This document shows positions 39,990-49,712 of a stretch of DNA of 64,000 nucleotides, piece by piece (positions within the stretch are counted from its first letter, which is position 1; the number at the start of each line of letters is the position of its first letter). The stretch comes from Acidimicrobiales bacterium (GTDB taxonomy: Bacteria; Actinomycetota; Acidimicrobiia; Acidimicrobiales; Aldehydirespiratoraceae). A program made the translations under genes and the position numbers. The stretch covers positions 175,145 to 239,144 of the forward strand of contig JAQWLJ010000033.1 of the NCBI GenBank assembly GCA_029247365.1, written 5' to 3'. The notes below the pieces were generated by a model, which saw nothing but the letters and a program-made list of their open reading frames with translations, searched no databases and was not told the DNA's origin.

Positions 39990-41301
39990 GAAGCCGCTCG
40001 AGCACGCCTGGGATCGATACGAGCAGATCAGACGCAGTCACACCGACCCGACCTGACGGCGCGGCGGCATGGATCCAGGCGCCGGCCGCGGCGGCGTCGA
40101 AGGCCTCAGCGCCACTGGCCAGCAGCCCTGCGACCAGACCGGCTAGCACGTCGCCCGTGCCGGCCGATGCGAGCTCGGGACCCCCATTCGTGACCATGCG
40201 AACCGCTCCATCGGGGGACGCAACGATGGTCGTGGGCCCCTTGCGAAGCACGACCGCACCAAGGTCGACGGCAAGGTCACGGGTGGCGGCAATACGATCG
40301 GCACCACCGCCGCCACCGAGCCGGATGAACTCGCCATCGTGAGGCGTGACGATCGTCGGAGCTTCGCGGCCCCGGATCGCACCGGCGATTTCGAGCACGA
40401 GCGCCGACGCATCCAGCAGCAGCGGCTGACCACAGCCGAGAAGGGGCTCGAGCTCGCCGGGATCGCGTAGTCCTGGGCCGGCGAGTACGGCTTCGAACCG
40501 GTCGAGATCGGCCGTAGCGGTGCTCCCCCATTCAGCCGCCGGGAGCCATCGTCCCACGGCCTCGATCGGGCGATCGACGCCATTGCGCCCTGGGACGGCC
40601 ACCTCGACATAGCTGGCAACCCGGCTTGCGGCGCTCGCTGCGAGCTCGACCGCCCCGGTCATACCTGTGGAACCACCGATGATCCGCAGTGCCGCCTTCC
40701 ATTTGTGGTCGCCGGCTCCCCGGAACGGCGTCCACGTCGCGGCATCGGACGGCTCGACGACATGGGTTGACGCCCCCGCGACATCGAGCCCTGCGATCGG
40801 CGCGATCTGAACGCGACCGCACAGTGAACGGCCCGGCTCGTGGAGTAGCCCTGGCTTGAGCGCGACGAACGTGATCGTCTCGTCAGCGGGCTGAGGGCGA
40901 CCGAGCAGTTCGCCAGTCAGGCCATCGACTCCGGACGCAATGTCGACCGCAAGCACGGGGATGCCGGGTGCGACTTCGGGGAACGCATACGGGCGCGACA
41001 CGCCGGTGCCAAACGCCGCGTCGATCACGAGGTCAACGCCGACCAGCGGGTCACGATCATCAGGCGAAACGACCCGGACCCGCACACTGCGTTGCTCCAG
41101 CGCCGCCGCGGCAACACGCCCGTCCGCCCCATTGTTGCCCGGCCCGGCGACAACGGTCACCCGACGGCCGTACGTGCCACCCATCATCCCCACCGCAGCG
41201 CGTGCGACCGCTCGTCCGGCCCGTTCAATCAAGACATCGACGGGTTCCGTCGCGGCCGCGTCGACTGCCCGCATCTCTTCTGGCGTGACAACCGGGATCA
41301 T
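39982..41301 (-). CDS. nnr: Bifunctional NAD(P)H-hydrate epimerase and dehydratase
   Basis: A 439-residue repair enzyme. The N-terminal epimerase (about 1-200) has VVAGPGNNGADGRVAAAAL and VDIASGVDGLTGE; the C-terminal ADP-dependent dehydratase (about 215-435) has VTPHDGEFIRLGG and ASAGTGDVLAGLVAGLLA. It restores damaged NAD(P)HX. It lies between acpS and the glycosyltransferase. Confidence 0.94.
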   Translation of the reverse strand: MIPVVTPEEMRAVDAAATEPVDVLIERAGRAVARAAVGMMGGTYGRRVTVVAGPGNNGADGRVAAAALEQRSVRVRVVSPDDRDPLVGVDLVIDAAFGTGVSRPYAFPEVAPGIPVLAVDIASGVDGLTGELLGRPQPADETITFVALKPGLLHEPGRSLCGRVQIAPIAGLDVAGASTHVVEPSDAATWTPFRGAGDHKWKAALRIIGGSTGMTGAVELAASAASRVASYVEVAVPGRNGVDRPIEAVGRWLPAAEWGSTATADLDRFEAVLAGPGLRDPGELEPLLGCGQPLLLDASALVLEIAGAIRGREAPTIVTPHDGEFIRLGGGGGADRIAATRDLAVDLGAVVLRKGPTTIVASPDGAVRMVTNGGPELASAGTGDVLAGLVAGLLASGAEAFDAAAAGAWIHAAAPSGRVGVTASDLLVSIPGVLERLRG

Positions 41302-41310
41302 CAGTGCGTC

Positions 41311-41679
41311 CTAGGCGAGGGCCACCACGACGGCCTGGGCAAGGGTGTCGGTGTGGGTGAGCGTCACCAGGAAACGGTTGACACCCTTCCCAGCTGCGAA
41401 GTTGAACGCGTCTCTGTGCAAGACGAGTTCGGGGTGGCCGTCGTCGTGGCGGACGACCTCGATATCGGTGAACCGCATGGCGCCGAGACCGCTCGCCAAC
41501 GACTTCAGCACAGCCTCCTTCGCCGCGAAACGGGCCGCAAGCGGACGAGCCGGATCGCTCGACATGTCGGCGTAGGCCAACTCGGCTTCGCAGAACAGGC
41601 GCGTGCGCATCCCTGGCGTCCGTGCCAACGTCGCACGAAAACGGTCGATGTCGACCAGGTCGGTTCCGATGCCGATCAC
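41311..41679 (-). CDS. acpS: Holo-[acyl-carrier-protein] synthase
   Basis: A 122-residue phosphopantetheinyl transferase of the trimeric AcpS type. It starts IGIGTDLVDIDRF, whose Asp binds magnesium, and contains FAAKEAVLKSL with the second metal ligand Glu. It activates acyl carrier protein with CoA. It lies ten bases upstream of nnr and 40 bases after glmS. Confidence 0.94.
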   Translation of the reverse strand: MIGIGTDLVDIDRFRATLARTPGMRTRLFCEAELAYADMSSDPARPLAARFAAKEAVLKSLASGLGAMRFTDIEVVRHDDGHPELVLHRDAFNFAAGKGVNRFLVTLTHTDTLAQAVVVALA

Positions 41680-41719
41680 GTCCCGGACCCTACCGGCCGC
41701 GCAGCACGTGAACCGTCGC

Positions 41720-44700
41720 TCAGGTGGAGCGCCAGCGGTCGGCCAGATCTTGAATCGGCATCGTCAGCAGGTCCATGACCGGCTGCCGGGCCAGCAGATC
41801 TTCACGGAACGTCGGCTCGGTCTCAGTCACTGCGTCGCGAAGCGCGGTGTAGCGGTAGCGGTAACCCTGCAGCACACCTCGAGCCGCAGCCGAGGTCAGT
41901 GTCTCAGCCAGCCTCACCTGTAACAGCGTCATCCCGGTCGTGACGTTGTCTTTGAGTTCCGGGACGATCACCACCGTGCGGTCGTCGCTCCGGCCCCGCG
42001 CAACGAACACGCGGCGCTCGACGGCAACCTGGTGCTTCGTCCCCTTGAGGGTCGGGTTGCGGTCGGTACGCGACGGGATGTTGCGGCTGATACCGCCCCG
42101 GTCGACGACGACCGCAGTGGCATCGCCGTCGCCACCGCCCTCCATACCCTCGATGCGGTAGCGGGTGTGACCCAGGACTTCTTCGATTGCGGGATCGAGG
42201 TCGGCCAACGTGCGGAGCGAGGCGTAGCTGAGCCGGTCGCGAGGCGCTCCGGCCTCGAGAACAGCTGCGCTGAGCGCAACCTCAAGGAGTGTCTCGTCGG
42301 ACCGGGAGATGCCGACGGTGACGGTCTTCGCCTGATGCTTGATCGCGTCGACGGGCCTGGTGAGCTCCTCAATTCCAAGCGTGAGCGCAGCAGCGAGGTC
42401 GTCAAGGACGACGGCCGGCGTGCCGACCTTGCCGTATTCGATCTGGTAGGAGTCGAGCGGCGAGCTGCCAAGCGCGAAGCGCAGGAGCGACGCAACCCTG
42501 CTTGCAGTCGAAGCTTCAAGGTGGCCGTTGAGCTCGCCCGTGCGCAGGAGATCGAAGTAGGCGGACGCAGCCTTGGCGAGCGTCGGTTCGACGGAGGCCA
42601 GCGCCTGCTCGCCGCTCATATCGGGGTGCGCCGCAGCCTGCTCGATGGCGCTCCGGGCTTCGCGCAATGGCAGAGCCTGGGCGTCGATGGCCAGCGCTGC
42701 TTCATAACCGAAGATGTGGCCGGCCATCGTCGAGAGGATGAAGCCCAGCCGCGAATCGACAGCCGGCACCGGCACTACCGCAAGGGCGCTGCTGAAGCGG
42801 CTCTGATCTTCGTCGGCAACGACGATCGGCGCGGCCTTGTGGGCCTGGAAGATCGCGACTTCCTTGGCGACGTCGTCGGCGGTCGAACCGGTCAGCCCGG
42901 CCGCGCACACGAAAATCAGTGGCTCGGACGACAGATCGATGTGTTTTTTGTCCTCTGTGCTGTCGGCCGCAATCGACTTGTAGCAGAGCTCGCTGAGCTT
43001 GACCCTGACCTCTTGCGCCGCAATGCGGTTGGGGCCGCTACCGACCATCGCCCAGTACCGCCGGCTTGGCGCGAACTGACGGGCCGCCTCGCCAATGAGG
43101 TCACGGCGACTGAGCACCGTCTCCATTGCCCGGGGAAGCTCGCTGACCCCCTTGAGAAGGCCAGCGCGGTCATCGGCCATCTCGTCGCCCAGCAGCTCGT
43201 CGGTGATGGCGATCGACAACAGCAAGCCGGCTGCGATCTGGGAGTAGAACGCCTTGGTCGAAGCGACCGACATCTCAACGTCGCGACCGTCCGATGTGTA
43301 GAGCACGCCATCGGCTCGATCGGTGAGATCACTACCGCGCCGGTTGACGATGGCGATGACCTTCGCGCCGCGGTTGCGGACAATGTCGACGGTGCGGTTG
43401 GTGTCGGTCGTCGTTCCCGACTGGCTGATCGCGATGATTAGGGTGTCACTCATGTCGCGACGCAGCCGGAAGCCAGAGAGCTCGGTGGCAAGCACCGCTT
43501 CGACTTCGATCTCGCCGTTCGGCGTGATCGCGTTGAGCCCAGCAGCGAGCGCCTGACCAGCAACCGCAGCGGTCCCCTGCCCGATCGCAAGGACCCGCGT
43601 GATCTTGCGGTCGCGTATGCGGGCACGCAGGTCGTCAGGGATCACCGACGGGCCAAGGGAGACGCGCATGCCGTCAGGGGTCTCGACGATCTTGCCGCGA
43701 AGGGTCTTACGGAAAGAGGTCGGCGACTCACCGATCTCCTTCACCAGGTAGTGGGGGTGATCGCCGCGGTCGATATCGCGGGTGGTGATTTGGGCAACTG
43801 CCACATCGGCGTCAGTGACCGCAAGGTCGGTGCCATCGTAGGCCTTGCGAAGCATCCCCTCAGTGGTGCCGGCGAGGTCGCCGTCGAGTTCGATGATCTG
43901 GCCGCGACTTGCGTTCGGATTCTCGAGGTTACCGGGCCTCTCACCATCCATCCGGACGTAATTCGCGGTCTCCTCAACGACGCCGTAGGGCTCACTCGCG
44001 ATGATGTAGGAGTCTTCCGCCAACCCGATGTACAGGGCCTGGCCCGAGCCCCGCAGCGCGAGCTGCAGCTTGTCGGGGGCGGCCGCGGTGCATGCGCCGA
44101 TCGCAACCGAACCTTCGAAGGTAGACACGGTGCGACGAAACGCTTCGGCCGAGTCGAGACCCTCGTCGAGCCGCTGGCTTGTGATCGACGGAATAACCTT
44201 GGCGTCGGTGGTGATCGAGGGGGCGATGGTAACGCCCTCGTGGGCGATGAGGTCGGCGAAGTTATCGACGTCGCCGTTCAGGACACCGACCACATACGGG
44301 CCTGTTGCGTCGAGGAGCTCGCTGTTGAGCGGGTGGGCGTTCGGTTCAGAGATGATGCCAATCGATGCCCAGCGGGTGTGACCGAGCACCAGTGTGCGGG
44401 CGGTGTCATTGGCAAGCGCAGCGCGCAAGAGCGCGTCGTCGGCGAACCCCTTCGCGATGATGGCAGTGTTGTCGCCTAGCTCACCGATCTCGGCCGCGGT
44501 CTTGTGCACAATGCTCAGCACGTCTCCGACAAGGCGGACCGAACCGGTGCCGAAGTTCGGATCCGATGAGCGGCGTTCGATCTCGGCGGCGATGACTGGG
44601 TCGTTCAGGTCCAGCGCATGGTCGTGCACCAGCACGTGAAGTCCGGCGCTGTCGCGACCGCGGACCTCGAGGCGGTTGATCGCCGACAGCGCCTGATGGA

Positions 44701-45157
44701 CCGACAGGAAGGCTTCGAGCGTCCCCGTCGTGCGGGCGCCACCCGACAGGCCAGCGACGACCTGCGCGGCCCGAAGCCGATCGCGGGTGATCGCCCACAC
44801 GCCGTCGCGAATCGAGATGAGCACCTGGTTGCGCCGCTCGACTTCGGCAGTGGCAAGGCCACTATCGCGCTCGAGCCGTTCTTCTTCGGCCGCCACCGCG
44901 GCGAGGATCTCGTCACAGTGATGGATCAGCGCCGGACCGAGGCCGTCGTCGGCGAGCATCAGGCGCAGCCCGGGAACCCCCCGGAGGAGTGCGTCGGCTT
45001 CGGCGAGGTGACGGCCCACCTCGGTGAGCGCGTCGCTCAGGTCCGGAGTGCCCAGCGCCATTCGGGCGGCCTGCCCGGCCACCAGGTCAATGACGGCGGC
45101 TGCCGTCGGCGTCTCACGAGTCGATGGGCGCCGAACGACGGCGATGATCCCGCACAT
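41720..45157 (-). CDS. glmS: Enlarged glutamine-fructose-6-phosphate aminotransferase (GlmS-like)
   Basis: This 1145-residue protein is nearly twice the usual 600-625. The glutaminase nucleophile Cys2 follows Met1, but about 140 mostly helical residues (20-160) separate it from the next conserved block RLEVRGRDSAG (162-172). The rest of the glutaminase is intact: TRWASIG (261-267), NGD (294-296) and Asp318. Two sugar-isomerase domains follow (about 465-840) with SQSGTTTDT (578-586), Glu723 and His739 conserved; the C-terminal catalytic Lys of E. coli GlmS aligns with Arg835. Some 300 further residues (841-1145) match no domain I know. Position between glmM and acpS supports a role in UDP-GlcNAc synthesis. 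GGAGG lies nine bases before the ATG. Confidence 0.85.
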   Translation of the reverse strand: MCGIIAVVRRPSTRETPTAAAVIDLVAGQAARMALGTPDLSDALTEVGRHLAEADALLRGVPGLRLMLADDGLGPALIHHCDEILAAVAAEEERLERDSGLATAEVERRNQVLISIRDGVWAITRDRLRAAQVVAGLSGGARTTGTLEAFLSVHQALSAINRLEVRGRDSAGLHVLVHDHALDLNDPVIAAEIERRSSDPNFGTGSVRLVGDVLSIVHKTAAEIGELGDNTAIIAKGFADDALLRAALANDTARTLVLGHTRWASIGIISEPNAHPLNSELLDATGPYVVGVLNGDVDNFADLIAHEGVTIAPSITTDAKVIPSITSQRLDEGLDSAEAFRRTVSTFEGSVAIGACTAAAPDKLQLALRGSGQALYIGLAEDSYIIASEPYGVVEETANYVRMDGERPGNLENPNASRGQIIELDGDLAGTTEGMLRKAYDGTDLAVTDADVAVAQITTRDIDRGDHPHYLVKEIGESPTSFRKTLRGKIVETPDGMRVSLGPSVIPDDLRARIRDRKITRVLAIGQGTAAVAGQALAAGLNAITPNGEIEVEAVLATELSGFRLRRDMSDTLIIAISQSGTTTDTNRTVDIVRNRGAKVIAIVNRRGSDLTDRADGVLYTSDGRDVEMSVASTKAFYSQIAAGLLLSIAITDELLGDEMADDRAGLLKGVSELPRAMETVLSRRDLIGEAARQFAPSRRYWAMVGSGPNRIAAQEVRVKLSELCYKSIAADSTEDKKHIDLSSEPLIFVCAAGLTGSTADDVAKEVAIFQAHKAAPIVVADEDQSRFSSALAVVPVPAVDSRLGFILSTMAGHIFGYEAALAIDAQALPLREARSAIEQAAAHPDMSGEQALASVEPTLAKAASAYFDLLRTGELNGHLEASTASRVASLLRFALGSSPLDSYQIEYGKVGTPAVVLDDLAAALTLGIEELTRPVDAIKHQAKTVTVGISRSDETLLEVALSAAVLEAGAPRDRLSYASLRTLADLDPAIEEVLGHTRYRIEGMEGGGDGDATAVVVDRGGISRNIPSRTDRNPTLKGTKHQVAVERRVFVARGRSDDRTVVIVPELKDNVTTGMTLLQVRLAETLTSAAARGVLQGYRYRYTALRDAVTETEPTFREDLLARQPVMDLLTMPIQDLADRWRST

Positions 45158-45257
45158 AGGAATGTGCCTCCGATAGAGAAGAGGTTGCGTACAAGTCGAA
45201 CGCCAGCGTTCAGCAGTTTAGGACCGAGATCGAACCGGACCCGGTCAGCAGGCGAAC

Positions 45258-45271
45258 GCGATCATGATCGC
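45258..45271. promoter_or_regulatory. 14-bp perfect palindrome upstream of the glmS-like gene
   Basis: GCGATCATGATCGC lies in the 173-bp gap between the end of glmM and the start of glmS, about 100 bases before the start codon. It could be an operator. No known regulator motif was matched. Confidence 0.35.
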
Positions 45272-45330
45272 TGCGAAAGGCAGAGGAGGTGGAGACACCC
45301 ACGAGCTCGCAGCGTCAGCCCCTCCCCTCT

Positions 45331-46653
45331 TCAGCCGAAGAGTGACTCGACCGCCGATGCAAGTCCGTCGGCTTCCATCTGCGCCTCGGCATCGGTGTCG
45401 GCCTCGACCATCACTCGGATGAGGGGCTCCGTGCCCGAGGGGCGGATAAGGACACGCCCCCGGCCGGCCATCCGCGCGAGCGATGCGTCGATAAATGGCG
45501 CCAGTGGAGCATCGATGTCGGCGGGCCGCTCAGCCACCTTCACGTTCTTGAGGACCTGAGGTAGACGGGTCATCGACTCGGTCGCCAGCTCTTCGAGCGA
45601 CCGACCTGATCGGGCGACGACATCGAGCAGCTGCACAGCGGTGAGAAGGCCATCACCCGTCGAGGCGAGCTCGCGGAAGATGACGTGCCCGGACTGCTCG
45701 CCGCCGAGAGACAGCTGTCGGGCGTCGAGCGCCTCGAGTACATATCGGTCACCGACCTTGGTATCGACAATCTCGATCCCCGCAGCGTCCATCGAACGAC
45801 GGAAGCCGAGGTTGGTCATGACCGTAATAACCACAGCGTCCTCGGCGAGCGTTCCCCGCGCCTTCGCGTCAAGCGCGCACATCGCAATGATCTGATCACC
45901 GTCGACGAACCCGCCGGTAGCGTCGACTGCGAGCATCCGGTCGGCGTCTCCATCGAAGGCCACACCAAGATCGGCTCCGTTTTCAACCACTGCGGTCTGG
46001 AGCGACTCGAGGTGGGTCGAACCACAGTCGTTGTTGATATTGATTCCGTCGGGAGCGGCGTGGATGAGTGTGACGTCGGCACCCAGCCGACTGAGTGCAT
46101 CCGGTGCCACCTCAAAGGCGGCACCGTTGGCGGCGTCGACCACGACGCGGAGGCCGTCGAGTCGCCGACCCTGCAAGCTTGCGACCACGCTGGCCACATG
46201 AGCCTCAGCCGCAACCGAGTGGGCATCAGTGACATCGGACGTCACCGCGGAAGGCGACTCACCGAGGAGCTGTTCGAAACGTGCGTGGATTCGGTCCTGG
46301 ACCGCGTCGCCGAGCTTGTTCCCGCCCGGAGCAAAAAACTTGACACCGTTGTCGTGCCAGGGGTTGTGCGATGCCGAGATCATCGCGCCGGCCACCCGGT
46401 GGTTGGCACACCACAGCGCCACTGCGGGTGTTGGAACCACACCGAGATCGGCGGACGTCCCGCCTGCTGCGGCCACACCGGAATGGACGGCAGCGGCAAG
46501 GTCAGGGCCCGACTGTCGAGGGTCGCGACCGACCGCGAACGCAGTGATCCCGAGTTCCTCGGCACCGGCCTGAGCCAGCGTTTGCACGAGCGCAGCGGTG
46601 AGTTCGGTACGGGCGTCGCCGCGCATGCCGTCGGTGCCGAAACGGAGCGTCAC
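45331..46653 (-). CDS. glmM: Phosphoglucosamine mutase
   Basis: A 440-residue alpha-D-phosphohexomutase that isomerises glucosamine-6-phosphate to the 1-phosphate. The phosphoserine loop ISASHNPWHDNG, the metal loop FDGDADR and the sugar loop GGEQSGHV, plus RPSGTEPLIRVMVE for phosphate binding, are complete. It precedes the enlarged glmS and follows rpsI, as in other Actinomycetota. Confidence 0.96.
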   Translation of the reverse strand: MTLRFGTDGMRGDARTELTAALVQTLAQAGAEELGITAFAVGRDPRQSGPDLAAAVHSGVAAAGGTSADLGVVPTPAVALWCANHRVAGAMISASHNPWHDNGVKFFAPGGNKLGDAVQDRIHARFEQLLGESPSAVTSDVTDAHSVAAEAHVASVVASLQGRRLDGLRVVVDAANGAAFEVAPDALSRLGADVTLIHAAPDGININNDCGSTHLESLQTAVVENGADLGVAFDGDADRMLAVDATGGFVDGDQIIAMCALDAKARGTLAEDAVVITVMTNLGFRRSMDAAGIEIVDTKVGDRYVLEALDARQLSLGGEQSGHVIFRELASTGDGLLTAVQLLDVVARSGRSLEELATESMTRLPQVLKNVKVAERPADIDAPLAPFIDASLARMAGRGRVLIRPSGTEPLIRVMVEADTDAEAQMEADGLASAVESLFG

Positions 46654-46670
46654 GACACTATCATCGGCTG

Positions 46671-46690
46671 CCGCCCGCCAAGCCGGGCGG
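46671..46690 (-). terminator. Hairpin between rpsI and glmM
   Basis: CCGCCCG (46671-46677) pairs with CGGGCGG (46684-46690) around a six-base loop. There is no T-run on the minus strand, so it may attenuate rather than end transcription. Confidence 0.35.
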
Positions 46691-46743
46691 ATTGCCTCTT
46701 TGGATGAGGAAATCGCTTTGCCATCGCAGCCCGGAGGCTGGGA

Positions 46744-47136
46744 CTAGCGCTTGCTGTACTGCGGGGCCTTGCGGGCCTTCTTGAGGCCGTACTTCTTGCT
46801 TTCCTTCTTACGCGGATCACGCGTAAGGAAACCAGCCTTCTTGAGCGAGTCGCGATGTTCGCCGTCGAGTTCGACAAGACCACGGGCGATGCCGAGACGC
46901 AGGGCGCCGGCCTGGCCGGTGGTACCGCCGCCGTGGATGGTGGCGTCAATGTCGTAGTTTTCAATTGTCTCGGTGATGGTGAGCGGCTCCAGCAACGCCT
47001 CGCGCTGCACTTTCGAGGGGAAGTAGTCGTCGACGGGACGGCCGTTCACAGTGACGGCGCCGGAGCCGGGGACGAAACGAACCCGAGCAACGGAGCGCTT
47101 GCGGCGGCCGGTGGTCTGGCAAAGCGGTGCAGGCAT
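46744..47136 (-). CDS. rpsI: Ribosomal protein S9
   Basis: A 130-residue small-subunit protein. It starts [16 protein letters not shown] and ends with the basic tail [12 protein letters not shown] that reaches the P-site tRNA. It lies 14 bases after rplM, the universal pair. Confidence 0.97.
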   Translation of the reverse strand: MPAPLCQTTGRRKRSVARVRFVPGSGAVTVNGRPVDDYFPSKVQREALLEPLTITETIENYDIDATIHGGGTTGQAGALRLGIARGLVELDGEHRDSLKKAGFLTRDPRKKESKKYGLKKARKAPQYSKR

Positions 47137-47150
47137 CGAAATATTCCTCG

Positions 47151-47606
47151 CTAGGCGCGGGGCCGGTGGGCGGCGTGCGCGATCTCGAGCGGCTGGGGGT
47201 TCTGCGCCGCGTGCGGATGGGTCGGGCCGGCGTAGACCTTCAGCTTGGAGATCTGAGCACGACCAAGGCGGGTCTTGGGGATCATGCCGCGAATGGTGTC
47301 CATCACGGCTTGCTCGGGCTTTCGAGCCATCTTCGCCGCGTACGTCTCGGACTTGAGACCGCCCGGATAGCCGCTGTGGCGGTGGACGAGCTTGCGATCG
47401 GCCTTGCCGGAGGTGAGGACCACTTTTTCGGCATTCACGATGACGACATGATCGCCCATGTCGATGTTCGGCGTATAGGTGGCCTTGTGCTTGCCACGCA
47501 GGATATTGGCAACCTCAGTGGAGAGGCGGCCGAGCACCATGCCTTCGGCGTCGACGACGTGCCAAGAGCGTTGAATTTCGCTGGCTTTCGGGGTGTAGGT
47601 GGGCAC
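47151..47606 (-). CDS. rplM: Ribosomal protein L13
   Basis: A 151-residue large-subunit assembly protein with [28 protein letters not shown] and [20 protein letters not shown]. It starts with GTG at 47606, with GGAGG four bases upstream. It opens the rplM-rpsI unit. Confidence 0.97.
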   Translation of the reverse strand: MPTYTPKASEIQRSWHVVDAEGMVLGRLSTEVANILRGKHKATYTPNIDMGDHVVIVNAEKVVLTSGKADRKLVHRHSGYPGGLKSETYAAKMARKPEQAVMDTIRGMIPKTRLGRAQISKLKVYAGPTHPHAAQNPQPLEIAHAAHRPRA

Positions 47607-47740
47607 GCTTCCTCCGCGGAAACTTCGAACGATCTGATGGGTCTGGCGTCAAACAGGAGCACCCTGGACCGACCGTCAAGCCTACGGGGGCCACCCGGGA
47701 ACAACAATCGTCGGCGCCGCGAAATGCGCGCCTCTCTCAC

Positions 47741-48526
47741 TCACTCGTGATACTGCGCCAGCATGAATACGAGCCCCTGCGGCGGCGCGGGCGTCGGGGC
47801 AACGGCGCGATTCTCGGCTTGGAGCACCGTGCCCATATCGGTCGCTTGCCGGCGACCCCGCCCAATCTCGACGAACATGCCGACAAGACTCCGCACCATC
47901 TGGTGGGTAAAGGCGCTCGCCGTAATGTCGAGGTGCACTGCATCGCCGTGCCGCTGCCACTGGGCCTGCTCCACCGAACGCACGAACGTCTGATGCTCTT
48001 TCGACTTGTTGCGCTTGGAAAAGCTGGTGAAATCGTGCGTGCCGAGGATCCGGTCGGCCGCCTGCTGCATCACTTCGATCTCGAGCGGTTCGTGGACATG
48101 CCAGGCCAGATCATGAAGCAGCGGATCGGGCACGGGCGTGTTGTTGACGTGGTACCGGTAGCTCCGCCCGACGCACGAGAAACGAGCGTCGAAGTTGGGC
48201 GCCGCTTCGGCAACCTCGCGCACAACGATGTGCGGGCTGAGCATCCGGTTGAGCGCTCGGGTGAGCGCGTGCGCCTCGAAGTGACCAGCGTCTGCGTCGA
48301 AGCTCATGACCTGGCCCCGGGCATGGACACCGCGATCGGTGCGGCCTGCGCACGTCGTCGGCGTCGGTTCGCGAAGCACGGTGGCGAGGGCCGCCTCGAT
48401 GTCGTCTTGGACGGTGCGGACGTCGGGGTTGGTGGCGAAGCCATGGAAAGTCGTCCCGTTGTACGCAACGGTCATCCGGACGCGAACGTGTCCGGCAGGC
48501 GGCGGCGCGACAACTCGTGTGGCCAT
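47741..48526 (-). CDS. truA: tRNA pseudouridine(38-40) synthase
   Basis: A 261-residue enzyme that makes pseudouridine in the anticodon arm. The catalytic Asp is in AGRTDRGVHARGQV. The SFSKRNKS and FTHQMVRSLVGMFVEIGRG segments are typical. It lies 134 bases upstream of rplM; this order is usual in Actinomycetota, though rplQ is separated from truA here by one small gene. Confidence 0.95.
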   Translation of the reverse strand: MATRVVAPPPAGHVRVRMTVAYNGTTFHGFATNPDVRTVQDDIEAALATVLREPTPTTCAGRTDRGVHARGQVMSFDADAGHFEAHALTRALNRMLSPHIVVREVAEAAPNFDARFSCVGRSYRYHVNNTPVPDPLLHDLAWHVHEPLEIEVMQQAADRILGTHDFTSFSKRNKSKEHQTFVRSVEQAQWQRHGDAVHLDITASAFTHQMVRSLVGMFVEIGRGRRQATDMGTVLQAENRAVAPTPAPPQGLVFMLAQYHE

Positions 48527-48650
48527 ACCGTCAGGCTAGAGGCGCGCGCGATGCCCTCGATGACTCGGGCCTCGTGTTGGGCAACGCTGGAGAACCAGAT
48601 GAACCCCCCAACCAGTTGGCTCATTGACTTCCGTTCGGTTGCGAACGATG

Positions 48651-48926
48651 TCAGGCGACCCAGAACTCGGGCTTGTCCAGAACGCCGTTGTCTTGCATCA
48701 TTTGCGCCAGCTCAGGGTCGGCGAGCAGTCCCTCGGTAGCGGCAGTTGCTTCGCCGACGTCGGCGTCCATGTCCCAGACGATCAGGAACGAGTTGCAATC
48801 ACCAGAGCTGTGATAGCGACCGCCTTCGCTCAGTCCACCCTCTTGGCGGCGGGGTGCGTCCTCGTCGTAAACCGCTTTCCACGCGTCGTAATCGCTGACC
48901 CGATGAGTCATAAAGATTCTTGCCAT
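48651..48926 (-). CDS. Small dimeric alpha/beta-barrel-like protein
   Basis: A 91-residue protein starting ARIFMTHRVSDYDAWKAVYD, with SFLIVWDMDAD in the middle and a C-terminal helix-strand ending KPEFWVA. The pattern resembles ferredoxin-like dimeric barrels such as antibiotic-monooxygenase or cyclase-like families. No catalytic residue can be named. An ATG three codons upstream (48935) is an equal start. It stands between rplQ and truA, where other genomes have no gene or an unrelated one. Confidence 0.6.
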   Translation of the reverse strand: MARIFMTHRVSDYDAWKAVYDEDAPRRQEGGLSEGGRYHSSGDCNSFLIVWDMDADVGEATAATEGLLADPELAQMMQDNGVLDKPEFWVA

Positions 48927-48935
48927 ACTCGACAT

Positions 48936-49225
48936 CTTTCAGCGTCGTTTTTACCTGTCTCATGGAAGACGGATCGTCGCTGATGTTTCGGCGCAAAGAT
49001 CCGTCGTAGCTCGCGGAAAACAGTTCGTATGGCCTAAAGGCGCAATGGTGATCGCGGCGTTGATCCCGGCCAGCGAGCAAACCACACGTTGAGGATTCCT
49101 GGCAGACCGAGCCAAAGGAAACGCACGACAAGTGGCCGGCCGACCAGACCCGCAGCCGCGCGGTCAGACCCTGGCAAGCCCGGGCAACCTCAACGGTTCC
49201 GGTCGAGGAACGGGCCCCAAAACGG
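48936..49225. other. Gap between the small barrel protein and the rplQ terminator
   Basis: The 420 bases between 48936 and the rplQ stop at 49357 hold a strong terminator at 49226-49255 and presumably the promoter of the small barrel gene. I see no other gene or RNA. Confidence 0.45.
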
Positions 49226-49255
49226 CGAGCAGCCCCTCCAAAGAGGGGCTGCTCG
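49226..49255 (-). terminator. Terminator of the rplC-rplQ cluster
   Basis: A perfect 13-bp stem, CGAGCAGCCCCTC with GAGGGGCTGCTCG, and a four-base loop. GTTTTGG follows on the minus strand and GTTTTTG on the plus strand, so it can work in both directions. It lies 100 bases past the rplQ stop. Confidence 0.9.
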
Positions 49256-49356
49256 ATCAGCGTTTTTGTCAGAGCTTCGAGTGGGCGAAGCCGGTCGAAG
49301 CGGCCGTTCGATTCTGCGGATGAGCGACACGAGATGTCGCAAACTCGCAGCGAAAA

Positions 49357-49710
49357 TCAGACCAGTTCGATTCGAGCCATCGGCGCGTTGTCACCGGTCC
49401 GAGGGTCGAGCTTGATGATGCGGGTGTAGCCGCCCGCACGGTCCTCGTAGCGAGGGCCGATCTCGTCGAACAACTTGGTGGCCATCTCGCGGTCACGAAG
49501 GAACTTCACCACCTCGCGGTGGTTGTGTACCCCACCCTTCTTGGCCTTGGTGATCATCTTCTCGGCGATCGGACGCATAGCCTTCGCCTTGGCTTCAGTG
49601 GTGCTGATGCCTTCAGCGGCAATAAGCGAAGCGACTAGGTTCGCCATCATGGCCTTGTGGTGCGCTGCGCTACCGCCGAAACGCTTACCTTTGCGGGGAC
49701 GTGCAGGCAT
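49357..49710 (-). CDS. rplQ: Ribosomal protein L17
   Basis: A 117-residue protein near the exit tunnel. It starts [21 protein letters not shown] and contains [20 protein letters not shown]. It is of standard bacterial length, without the C-terminal extension seen in some Actinomycetota. It is the last gene of the cluster, two bases after rpoA. Confidence 0.97.
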   Translation of the reverse strand: MPARPRKGKRFGGSAAHHKAMMANLVASLIAAEGISTTEAKAKAMRPIAEKMITKAKKGGVHNHREVVKFLRDREMATKLFDEIGPRYEDRAGGYTRIIKLDPRTGDNAPMARIELV

Positions 49711-49712
49711 GT

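Noticed and set aside
49089..49415. 108-codon plus-strand frame across the rplQ terminator
   Set aside because: It reads through a perfect terminator stem and into rplQ antisense; composition is Arg-rich noise.
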